Shown: positions 1 to 5,815 of the stretch, in pieces
How the letters are laid out: each line of letters starts with the position of its first letter
How positions within the stretch are numbered: the stretch's first letter is position 1
Assembly: GCA_016302985.1 (NCBI GenBank)
Contig: JAEDMN010000100.1
Span: 1-11,316 of the forward strand
Direction: 5' to 3'
DNA: 11,316 nt
Origin: Kiritimatiellia bacterium
GTDB lineage: Bacteria; Verrucomicrobiota; Kiritimatiellia; RFP12; UBA1067
Made by a program: the position numbers and the translations under genes
Notes under the pieces: generated by a model
What the model was told of the DNA's origin: nothing
Databases searched by the model: none
Seen by the model: the letters and a program-made list of their open reading frames with translations, nothing else

Positions 1-1
1 G

Positions 2-979
2 CGCATCTCCCTCGGCCTCAAGCAGACGACGGAGAATCCGTGGACGACGATCTCCACGCAGTTCCCGGTGGACAGCCGCGTGAAGGGCAAGGTCGTGAAG
101 CTCGCCGCCTACGGCGCGTTCGTCGAGATCGCCCCCGGCATCGAGGGCCTCGTCCACATCAGCGAGTTCAGCTGGACGAAGCGCGTGGCGCGTCCGCAGG
201 ACATGCTGCAGGAAGGCGACGAGATCATGGTCCAGGTCCTCTCGGTCGACTCCGAGAACCAGAAGATCGCGCTCGGCATCCGCCAGACGCAGGAGAATCC
301 GTGGGATTCCGTGCAGGACCGCTACCCGGTCGGCAGCCGCGTGAAGGGCAAGGTCCGCAACTGGACGAACTACGGCGCCTTCGTCGAGCTCGAGGAGGGC
401 ATCGACGGCATGATCCACGTGACGGACATCTCCTGGACGCGTCGTCCGAGCCACCCGTCGGAGTGCCTGCAGAAGGGCCAGGAGGTGGAGGCGGTCGTCC
501 TCGAGGTCAACCCGAAGGACCAGCGCATCTCCCTCAGCCTCAAGGACGCCCAGACGAATCCGTGGGACAACATCGCGTCCAAGTACGCGATCGGCTCGAT
601 CGTCAAGGGCAAGGTCTCCAAGACGGCTTCCTTCGGCGCGTTCATCTCGCTCGAGGAGGGTGTCGACGGCCTCGTGCACATCTCGCAGATCAGCGACCAG
701 CGCATCGAGAAGGTCAAGGACGCCCTGCAGATCGGCCAGGAGGTCGAGGCCCGCGTGGTCAAGGTCGACCGCGAGAACCGCCGTCTCGGCCTGTCCATCA
801 AGGCCGTCAACATGACGGAGGAAGAGGTCAAGGAACTCGAGGCCGAGGCCGCTGGTTCCGCTTCCATCGGCTCCGCCAGTTCTTCCGCTGGCAACGAGCA
901 GTTCGGTTCCCTCGGCGCCGCGTTCGACTCCGCCTTCGGCAATGTCGAGTGGCAGCCCGGCGAGGCCGAGTCCAAGTAA
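2..979 (+). CDS. rpsA: 30S ribosomal protein S1, C-terminal part (5' end outside window)
   Basis: S1 binds mRNA on the small ribosomal subunit and helps start translation on structured or weakly initiated messages. The open frame runs in from the left edge; the GTG at 68 is inside the gene, not its start. Three complete S1 (OB-fold) repeats follow the end of an earlier one, each opening with a 'G-S-x-V-K-G-K-V' type strand, then 'Y/F-G-A-F-V/I-x-L/I-x-x-G-I/V-x-G-L/M-(V/I)-H-(I/V)', and closing with 'R-I-S-L-x-L-K' plus 'T-x-E/T-N-P-W'. The near-identical repeats and the N-P-W linkers are the S1 signature. After the last repeat there is an acidic helix and a Ser/Ala/Gly-rich low-complexity tail of about 50 residues, a part that varies between phyla. 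rpmB follows after 24 bases and probably shares the transcript. The identity is secure; the number of upstream repeats cannot be seen. Confidence 0.95.
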   Translation, partial: RISLGLKQTTENPWTTISTQFPVDSRVKGKVVKLAAYGAFVEIAPGIEGLVHISEFSWTKRVARPQDMLQEGDEIMVQVLSVDSENQKIALGIRQTQENPWDSVQDRYPVGSRVKGKVRNWTNYGAFVELEEGIDGMIHVTDISWTRRPSHPSECLQKGQEVEAVVLEVNPKDQRISLSLKDAQTNPWDNIASKYAIGSIVKGKVSKTASFGAFISLEEGVDGLVHISQISDQRIEKVKDALQIGQEVEARVVKVDRENRRLGLSIKAVNMTEEEVKELEAEAAGSASIGSASSSAGNEQFGSLGAAFDSAFGNVEWQPGEAESK

Positions 980-1003
980 AGACGTAAAGAAAGGATACGA
1001 AAA

Positions 1004-1234
1004 ATGTCCAGAGTCTGTGAAATCTGCGGCAAGGGCCCGGCGGCCGGCAAGTCGATCGTCCGCAAGGGTTCTCCGAAGTACAAGGGCGGCATCGGTCTGC
1101 ACACGACGGGCATCTCGAAGCGCCGCTTCCTCCCCAACCTCCAGACGGTCCGCGTCACCGACGGCAAGGGCAACACCTGCCGCAAGCGCGTGTGCACGCG
1201 CTGCCTGAAGGCTGGCAAGGTCACGAAGGCCTAA
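1004..1234 (+). CDS. rpmB: 50S ribosomal protein L28 (zinc-binding, C+ form)
   Basis: Structural protein of the large ribosomal subunit, 76 aa, a normal size for the family. It opens with S-R-V-C-E-I-C-G-K-G-P and has the 'R-R-F-L-P-N-L-Q' core typical of L28. Two CxxC knuckles (C5/C8 and C64/C67) are intact, so this is the zinc-binding paralogue type rather than the cysteine-free type some bacteria switch to under zinc limitation. A Shine-Dalgarno AAAGGA lies about 8-9 bases before the ATG. It sits 24 bases behind rpsA and directly before a strong hairpin terminator, so it is the last gene of that transcript. The pairing with rpsA is not the usual rpmB-rpmG arrangement. Confidence 0.96.
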   Translation: MSRVCEICGKGPAAGKSIVRKGSPKYKGGIGLHTTGISKRRFLPNLQTVRVTDGKGNTCRKRVCTRCLKAGKVTKA

Positions 1235-1256
1235 GCCTCCGTCCCGCCAAAAAAGG

Positions 1257-1290
1257 GGCGGCCGGCGCTTGCGCGCCGGCCGCCTTTGTT
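1257..1290 (+). terminator. Rho-independent terminator after rpmB
   Basis: A perfect 12-bp stem, GGCGGCCGGCGC (1257-1268) with GCGCCGGCCGCC (1273-1284), closes a TTGC loop and is followed by TTTGTTCT. An A-run (1249-1254) lies just upstream. It ends the rpsA-rpmB transcript. The loop and the right arm also supply the -35 element of the next promoter. Confidence 0.88.
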
Positions 1291-1297
1291 CTATAAT
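1269..1297 (+). promoter_or_regulatory. Sigma-70-type promoter of the zinc-ribbon/pgsA unit
   Basis: There is a perfect -10 TATAAT at 1292-1297 and a -35 TTGCGC at 1269-1274, with exactly 17 bases between them. The predicted transcript start is near 1304, giving a leader of about 19 bases that carries the Shine-Dalgarno AGGAGG (1311-1316). The -35 lies inside the loop and right arm of the preceding terminator. Confidence 0.75.
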
Positions 1298-1322
1298 AGC
1301 CCCAAAGGTCAGGAGGTGCGAC

Positions 1323-1847
1323 ATGGCTGAAGAAGAAGTGAAGAACAACGAGGTGGACACGACGGGCGACGAGACCGAGATCCGTGACACGGACATTGTC
1401 TTCGACTGCCCGCACTGCGGCCACAACTACGCCGTCGACTACCGTGCCGCGGGTCTGCAGATCAGCTGCGCGAACTGCGGCGAAAGCGTGCTCGTTCCGA
1501 TTCCGGACGGCATGAAGATCGACGACCTCGACATCGAGCCGGGGGAGATCCTGAAGCAGCTCTTCGCAGCCCGCCGCAACCTCCAGAAGGCTGAATTCCG
1601 CATCCAGGAACTCGAGGAGGCGCTGGGCAGGATGACGATCCGCCGCGACACGCTGCAGGCGATGCTCGAGTTCAGCAAGGTGCAGATCGGCGAGATGAAG
1701 AACTTCTGCCGGAAGCAGGGCGACCTGCAGGCGAAGACCGCGGCGATGCTCGACCGCATGGCTCGGGACCTCGATGCGGACATGGCCGACGAGGCCGCGT
1801 TTGGCAACGAGGACCGTGAAGGGGAGGCCGGCGCGTCCGCCGTATGA
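1323..1847 (+). CDS. Zinc-ribbon and coiled-coil protein of unknown function
   Basis: I do not recognise a named family for this 174-aa soluble protein. Residues 1-25 are acidic and probably disordered. A four-cysteine zinc ribbon follows, C29-P-H-C32 and C49-A-N-C52-G, of the treble-clef/rubredoxin-knuckle type seen in small regulatory or nucleic-acid-associated proteins. Residues from about 72 to 130 are rich in heptad-like Leu/Ile/Met with Arg/Glu and should form a coiled coil ('LFAARRNLQKAEFRIQELEE' region), and the C-terminus is acidic. The ATG at 1323 is chosen because AGGAGG lies 6 bases upstream; longer in-frame extension would run back into the terminator. Its TGA overlaps the ATG of the phosphatidyltransferase gene, so the two are translationally coupled. 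No signal peptide or membrane segment is visible, so it is probably cytoplasmic. A role linked to membrane lipid synthesis is only an inference from position. Confidence 0.85.
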   Translation: MAEEEVKNNEVDTTGDETEIRDTDIVFDCPHCGHNYAVDYRAAGLQISCANCGESVLVPIPDGMKIDDLDIEPGEILKQLFAARRNLQKAEFRIQELEEALGRMTIRRDTLQAMLEFSKVQIGEMKNFCRKQGDLQAKTAAMLDRMARDLDADMADEAAFGNEDREGEAGASAV

Positions 1848-2503
1848 GTTCCCGTTTCAAGTCCTATTTCGTCAACGCCCTCACGTTCTCGCGCGTCCCC
1901 CTGATCTTCGGGTTCATGCTCTGCGCGGTGCTTGCGCATCGGCTGTCCTCGCCTGGACTGGCCCTCGCCGCGGGGGTGCTGATGTCCCTCGCGGGCCTCT
2001 CCGACCTCTTCGACGGGAAGCTCGCGCGGCGGTGGCGTGTCGTGTCGACGTTCGGCAAGCTCGCGGATCCCCTGATGGACAAGGTGTTCTTCATCGTGAG
2101 CTTCCCGACGTTGCTGTGGCTGATCGGCGCGCAGGGCGACAATCCCGTGCACGGCGTCGTGATGCTGGTGTTCACCGTGCTCTACATCCTGCGCGACCAG
2201 TGGGTGACGTTCCTCCGCGCGATCGCCTCCTCCTACCATGCCGACGTGAGCGCGATGTGGCTCGGCAAGGTTCGCACGGCGCTGTCGTTCCCCGCGGCCG
2301 GCTGCATCTACTGCTACCTGGCCTTCCACGGGCTGCTGCCGAACGTGGTGGCCGATCCGGCGGCATGCGCCGCGGTCGACCGTGGGCTGCTGGTCGCGGT
2401 GTACGCGGTCGAGGCGTTCCTCACGGCGCTCAACGTCTATTCCTGTCTGGCGTACACGAAGGTATATTGGCCGTACATGGTCCGCGCGATTGGCGCGAAG
2501 TAG
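1844..2503 (+). CDS. CDP-alcohol phosphatidyltransferase, PgsA-like (probable phosphatidylglycerophosphate synthase)
   Basis: Integral membrane enzyme that replaces CMP on CDP-diacylglycerol with an alcohol such as glycerol-3-phosphate, a committed step of phospholipid synthesis. The full family motif D-x2-D-G-x2-A-R-x8-G-x3-D-x3-D is present with correct spacing (D54, D57, G58, A61, R62, G71, D75, D79); the four Asp bind the metal and are all intact. Several hydrophobic helices flank it (about 18-32, 38-52, 84-97, 105-120, 145-165, 180-200). The length of 219 aa is slightly over typical PgsA. The start overlaps the previous stop as ATGA. The nearest purine-rich stretch (GGGGAGG, 1821-1827) is 16 bases away, so initiation probably depends on termination-reinitiation. 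The alcohol substrate cannot be read from sequence: PgsA is the commonest answer, but another phosphatidyltransferase subtype is possible, so I leave the symbol blank. Confidence 0.88.
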   Translation: MSSRFKSYFVNALTFSRVPLIFGFMLCAVLAHRLSSPGLALAAGVLMSLAGLSDLFDGKLARRWRVVSTFGKLADPLMDKVFFIVSFPTLLWLIGAQGDNPVHGVVMLVFTVLYILRDQWVTFLRAIASSYHADVSAMWLGKVRTALSFPAAGCIYCYLAFHGLLPNVVADPAACAAVDRGLLVAVYAVEAFLTALNVYSCLAYTKVYWPYMVRAIGAK

Positions 2504-2505
2504 GC

Positions 2506-2538
2506 CAGGGCACGCTTCGGCGTGCCTTGATTTTATTT
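2506..2538 (+). terminator. Rho-independent terminator after the phosphatidyltransferase gene
   Basis: A 10-bp stem (2506-2515 with 2520-2529, one G-U pair) is capped by a stable TTCG tetraloop and followed by ATTTTATTT. It begins 2 bases after the stop codon and ends the zinc-ribbon/phosphatidyltransferase transcript. Confidence 0.85.
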
Positions 2539-2547
2539 CCGATTCGC

Positions 2548-2577
2548 TTGCCCGTCGCAACTGTTTTTTGATATGAT
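2548..2577 (+). promoter_or_regulatory. Promoter of the secreted-protein operon
   Basis: A -35 TTGCCC (2548-2553) and a -10 TATGAT (2572-2577) are separated by 18 bases in a locally AT-richer stretch. The predicted start near 2584 gives a leader of about 19 bases with a strong Shine-Dalgarno AAAGGAGG (2591-2598). ATG triplets at 2573 and 2576 are part of the -10 box and should not be called as starts. Confidence 0.68.
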
Positions 2578-2602
2578 GGACTCACTCGTAAAAGGAGGCA
2601 CC

Positions 2603-3733
2603 ATGGATTTCATGAAGACCAGGGGTTCCAAGTGGTTGTGCGCGACGGGTTGCGCGCTGGCCGCCGCGGTGTGCGCGGGCGCGGATGTCGTGTCGCAGCC
2701 GTTCGCGACGGCGACGGCGGATCTGAGCGCGCTGACGTCGGGTACGTGGACGGGCAACGGCTCCGTCACGAACAACGCCACGGCGCTCTACACGGCGAAC
2801 GCGACGGTCGGCAAGCCGATTGCGGCCGCGACGGACAACAACGTCCTCTCCGTCGAAGGCAAGGTCCAGGTCGCCGCGGCGACGACGGGGCCGACCTCCG
2901 TGGATATGATGGTGCAGATCTCGAAGCCGGACGAGGCGCTCGAGGCGCTGACGGACACCGAGATCAAGCTCGCGATCGGCGTGGACCAGAACTGCAGGCT
3001 GAACGTCTACTGCGCGCCGAAGAGCGGCACGGGCAATGCGTGGCGCGTGCTCGACACCGTCTATGAGGAAGATTCCTGGCATCGCGTGAGCCTGCGCTTC
3101 GACTACGCGAACGGCACGTGCCAGGTCTGCGTGGACGGCGAGCCGCAGGTCTCCGCGAACGGCTATCTCGCGTCCGACAAGACGAAGACGGGCGATGGCT
3201 GCTGGTATCCTCTGGCGCAGGGGGCCTCCGGGCTCGCGAGCGTCCAGGTCGTCGGCACGACGGCGATCGACGAGGTCGTCGTCAAGAGCGGCGCGACGCT
3301 GGCGGACGTCATGCCGGCGTTCCCCGAGGCCCAGGCGCCGGCGGGCGACGACCTCGCCGCGGTCACGGTTCCCGCTTCGTGGCGCGTCGCGAACGGCATC
3401 CCGTCCACGATGACGGATGCGCCCGACGGCTCGGGCATGACGGTGAAGGCGAAGTACGTCACGGGCATCTCCCCGCTGGGCGGCGAGAAGTTCGAGATCA
3501 AGTCCATGGCGATGTCCGGTGCGGCCGGCGACGTCAAGGCGACGCTGACGGTCCCGGCGATGACGCCGGCCGCCGGCTTCCAGAACGTCGTCAAGTACGG
3601 CGCGACGCCGACGGCCCTGACCGGCTCGAAGACCATCCCGTCCGGCGCCACGTCGGTCGAGATCCCCGTCTCCAAGGCTGCCGAAGGCGCCACGGTGATC
3701 TACTACGCGATCGAGACGACGGTCGCCCCGTAA
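2603..3733 (+). CDS. Secreted LamG-like (jelly-roll) protein with degenerate calcium-loop tail
   Basis: Uncharacterised exported protein, 376 aa, first gene of a four-gene secreted operon. Residues 1-27 form a signal peptide: basic K5/R7/K10, then a hydrophobic Ala/Leu core ending C-A-G-A. Residues of about 30-240 look like a concanavalin/LamG-type beta sandwich: 'W159-H-R-V-S-L-R-F-D' followed by 'C173-Q-V-C-V-D-G-E-P' is the characteristic strand pair, and the domain closes with 'I-D-E-V-V-V'. C131, C137, C173 and C176 could form disulfides. Residues about 258-300 match a module I know from Verrucomicrobia/Kiritimatiellota surface proteins (W-x-x-A-N-G-I, then D-x-P-D-G-S-G-M-T, K-Y-V-T-G-I-S-P, F-E-I), normally a DxDxDG calcium loop but here missing some acidic ligands. 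A beta-rich tail follows. The ATG at 2603 is chosen because AAAGGAGG lies 4 bases upstream and the signal peptide begins there. The ligand, probably a glycan or surface partner, is unknown. Confidence 0.85.
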   Translation: MDFMKTRGSKWLCATGCALAAAVCAGADVVSQPFATATADLSALTSGTWTGNGSVTNNATALYTANATVGKPIAAATDNNVLSVEGKVQVAAATTGPTSVDMMVQISKPDEALEALTDTEIKLAIGVDQNCRLNVYCAPKSGTGNAWRVLDTVYEEDSWHRVSLRFDYANGTCQVCVDGEPQVSANGYLASDKTKTGDGCWYPLAQGASGLASVQVVGTTAIDEVVVKSGATLADVMPAFPEAQAPAGDDLAAVTVPASWRVANGIPSTMTDAPDGSGMTVKAKYVTGISPLGGEKFEIKSMAMSGAAGDVKATLTVPAMTPAAGFQNVVKYGATPTALTGSKTIPSGATSVEIPVSKAAEGATVIYYAIETTVAP

Positions 3734-3762
3734 GACGAACCCAGACCTGAAAGGATTTCGAA

Positions 3763-4488
3763 ATGAAGAAGCTCATGACGGTCTTCGGCGCGGCGGGCCT
3801 TGCGATGGCCTCGCTGGCCGCGGTGAACGACGCGCTGATTTCCTTCTCGACCCCCGGCCCCGACACCTACAAGGACGGCACGGTCGTGCAGGACGGCGAG
3901 TGCTACGTGCTGGTGTGGTCCGCGGACGGCGTCTTCGAGGGCGTCAAGGCCGACGGCACGCCGGTCGACGCGAAGGACCAGGTCGTCCTCGTCGCGCCGG
4001 TCGCGAAGGGCGGCAAGTGCCCCGCGCTCGTCTACGAGGTCGACGCCGCGAAGGCGAAGGAGCTCGAGGGCGGCCAGTACGGCGTCTACCTGCTCGACAC
4101 GCGCCGCCCGGTCGCGGGCGAGACGAAGGTCGGTCTGGACGATGACGGCAAGCTCTCCTTCGTGAACAGCTTCGCCACGGCCGCGGACGACACGGTCGCG
4201 ACCGGCGCGGGCGCGATCGCCTCCGCCGCGTCGACCAAGGGCGTCGACGGCGCGGCGGTGGCCGTGTACACCGAGCTGCCGGCTCCGAACGTCGCGATCG
4301 AGGTCAAGAACGCCACGATCAAGCTGACGGTCACGGGCATGCTCCCGGTCGGGACCTACTGGGTGTCGAAGGGCACGGACGTGAAGAAGCTGGACGAGAA
4401 GGTCGCCGACGTTCCCGCCGACGGCCTGGTCGAGCTTCCGAAGACGGACGGCGCCGCGTTCTTCAAGGTCACGGGCGGTCGCAAGTAA
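3763..4488 (+). CDS. Small secreted protein of an uncharacterised Kiritimatiellae-style family
   Basis: 241-aa exported protein of unknown function. Residues 1-20 are a clear signal peptide (M-K-K-L, hydrophobic core, S-L-A-A cleavage region). The mature start, N-D-A-L-I-S-F-S-T-P-G-P-D-T-Y-x-D-G, followed by an 'E-C-Y-V-L-V-W' strand, 'D-G-T-P-V-D', 'A-P-V-A-K-G-G-K-C-P' and 'Y-G-V-Y-L-L-D-T-R', is a pattern I associate with an unnamed family in gut Kiritimatiellae; this is memory, not a search. C46 and C86 may pair. The middle is Ala/Gly/Thr-rich, probably a linker, and the C-terminus ends in a beta-rich segment 'A-A-F-F-K-V'. No enzyme motif is visible. It lies 29 bases behind the LamG-like gene with its own Shine-Dalgarno (GAAAGGA) and no promoter, so it is co-transcribed. 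Confidence 0.83.
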   Translation: MKKLMTVFGAAGLAMASLAAVNDALISFSTPGPDTYKDGTVVQDGECYVLVWSADGVFEGVKADGTPVDAKDQVVLVAPVAKGGKCPALVYEVDAAKAKELEGGQYGVYLLDTRRPVAGETKVGLDDDGKLSFVNSFATAADDTVATGAGAIASAASTKGVDGAAVAVYTELPAPNVAIEVKNATIKLTVTGMLPVGTYWVSKGTDVKKLDEKVADVPADGLVELPKTDGAAFFKVTGGRK

Positions 4489-4515
4489 ACTTTGAAAGCT
4501 GGAAGGACAAGCAAG

Positions 4516-5238
4516 ATGAAAATCCATTCCATGATCTGCGCGTTCGCGCTCGTGGCCGCGGCCTCCGCCGCCGTCGTGACGGGTTCGAACACCTGCGGGC
4601 TGATGAATGTCCCGAGCACGTCCCGGATCACGATGATCGCCGTGCCCTGGGTGAATGTCGGCGGCGGCGACGTGGAGGTTGCGAAGCTGGTCAAGACGGA
4701 TACGCTCACGGCCGGCGACGAGCTCTACTACTACGACGGGTCCTCCTACAACCGCTGGGTGCTGAACGCGGACAAGACCTGGGCGCCTTCGGCCATCTCG
4801 AACGCGCAGGGGACGTTCGTCTCCCCCGATGCGGGTCTGGGCATCGCCCGCGGCCAGGGCCTCATCCTCGTCCGCCAGAGCACGGCTTCGGAAATCTGGG
4901 TCTACGGCCAGCACGACACGGCCGCGGTTTCCGTGAAGCCCGCGGCGGGCACGACGGCGGCGCCGGCCTACACGATGATCGCGAATCCGAACACGGCCGC
5001 CTACGACCTGAACGCGCAGCACGCCGTCGGCGCGGCGGGCGACCAGATCGTGTTCCCCGGCACGACGGAGCTCTACACCTGCAACGGCACGGCCTGGACG
5101 AAGATCGTCTCCGAGCAGAAGACCATCGGCACGAAGACCATCACCGTCAAGAAGCCGTCGGCGGATGGCGTCGTGATTCCGGCTGGCCGGGGCGCGTGGT
5201 ATGTCAGCAAGGGCGGCTCGCCGACGATCAACTGGTAA
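4516..5238 (+). CDS. Secreted protein with two divergent tandem modules (TIGR02597-like)
   Basis: 240-aa exported protein of unknown function. Residues 1-19 form a signal peptide (M-K-I-H-S-M, then an Ala-rich core ending A-S-A-A). The mature part contains the same roughly 80-residue beta module twice, at about 39-119 and 153-232: each opens T-M-I-A-x-P, carries 'D-E-L-Y-Y-Y-D-G-S-S-Y-N-R-W' or 'T-E-L-Y-T-C-N-G-T-A-W-T-K' in the middle, and closes 'I-A-R-G-Q-G-L-I-L-V-R' or 'I-P-A-G-R-G-A-W-Y-V-S-K'. This layout resembles the TIGR02597 domain described from Verrucomicrobia, also of unknown function. The ATG at 4516 is preferred over a TTG at 4492 because GGAAGGA (4501-4507) sits about 8 bases before it and the signal peptide begins there. 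It is 27 bases from the gene before and 25 from the PEP-CTERM gene after, so it is part of the same operon. Confidence 0.83.
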   Translation: MKIHSMICAFALVAAASAAVVTGSNTCGLMNVPSTSRITMIAVPWVNVGGGDVEVAKLVKTDTLTAGDELYYYDGSSYNRWVLNADKTWAPSAISNAQGTFVSPDAGLGIARGQGLILVRQSTASEIWVYGQHDTAAVSVKPAAGTTAAPAYTMIANPNTAAYDLNAQHAVGAAGDQIVFPGTTELYTCNGTAWTKIVSEQKTIGTKTITVKKPSADGVVIPAGRGAWYVSKGGSPTINW

Positions 5239-5263
5239 CCTTCCAAGAGGCGGAGAAATTCAC

Positions 5264-5737
5264 ATGAAGACGATTCAGAAGCTGGTGGTTCTGGCCGCGG
5301 TTCTCGCAATGGCGGGCCTCGTCCAGGCCGGTGCGCTCTACTGGCAGGTCGACACCGGCGCGGCGGACGCCTCCTACAAGGGCGAGTACGCCTACGCGGC
5401 GCTGTACGCCTCCGACGGCAGACTGCTTGACGGCTACTACGAGGCGGTGGGCGGCAAGGTCGCGCCGACGCTGTCGGACCTCGGCTCATACGGTTCCACC
5501 GGGTACTCGTTCTACGTCGAGCTGTACAATGCCTCGATGGATTCCGTCTACAAGGGGTCCGCGGTCTCGTACGACCAGCTGGTCGCGTCCGGCTACATCT
5601 CCACGACGGGTGTGGAGATGCCGAACTACACCGCCACGACCGGCTTCAACGGCGCGTCGGTGCCGGAGCCGACGGGCGGGATGCTGCTGCTGGTCGGCGG
5701 CGCGCTGCTGGCCCTGCGTCGTCGGCGCCGGGCCTGA
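5264..5737 (+). CDS. PEP-CTERM sorting-domain secreted protein
   Basis: 157-aa exported surface protein with both ends of the PEP-CTERM system. Residues 1-22 are a signal peptide (M-K-T-I-Q-K, hydrophobic core, V-Q-A-G). Residues 133-157 are a textbook PEP-CTERM tail: V-P-E-P-T, a hydrophobic span, then five arginines. In characterised members an exosortase recognises and cleaves this tail in the inner membrane and the protein moves to the cell surface or matrix. The mature part begins A-L-Y-W-Q-V-D and is rich in Tyr, Ser and Gly with short beta strands ('Y-S-F-Y-V-E-L-Y-N'). There is no cysteine and no enzyme motif. The ATG at 5264 is chosen for its Shine-Dalgarno (GGAG, 5252-5255) and signal peptide; an upstream in-frame ATG at 5201 lies inside the previous gene. 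It is the last gene before the operon terminator. The exosortase is not in this window. Confidence 0.9.
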   Translation: MKTIQKLVVLAAVLAMAGLVQAGALYWQVDTGAADASYKGEYAYAALYASDGRLLDGYYEAVGGKVAPTLSDLGSYGSTGYSFYVELYNASMDSVYKGSAVSYDQLVASGYISTTGVEMPNYTATTGFNGASVPEPTGGMLLLVGGALLALRRRRRA

Positions 5738-5759
5738 TCGGAAACGGTCAACCCAGAAG

Positions 5760-5790
5760 AGGCGGGTCGGACACGGCCCGCCTTTTTTCT
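5760..5790 (+). terminator. Rho-independent terminator of the secreted operon
   Basis: A 9-bp stem AGGCGGGTC (5760-5768) with GGCCCGCCT (5775-5783, one T-G pair) and a GGACAC loop, followed by TTTTTCT. It separates the secreted operon from the membrane-protein gene that starts 26 bases later. Confidence 0.88.
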
Positions 5791-5815
5791 CGAAGCGGGA
5801 TGGAGGATTGAAGAG

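Noticed and set aside
2573..2602. Upstream ATG codons that would add ten residues to the LamG-like protein
   Set aside because: They lie in the -10 box, upstream of the predicted transcript start, and have no Shine-Dalgarno; the added residues would also precede the signal peptide.
2603..2690. Lipoprotein signal in the LamG-like protein
   Set aside because: Cysteines at 13, 17 and 24 are in the signal region, but none is preceded by a proper lipobox (Leu at -3 with Gly/Ala/Ser at -1).
3703..5022. Long open frame on the minus strand antisense to the secreted genes
   Set aside because: Arg/His/Val-rich composition typical of GC-rich antisense shadows, no Shine-Dalgarno, no recognisable motif, and both real genes on the other strand have signal peptides.
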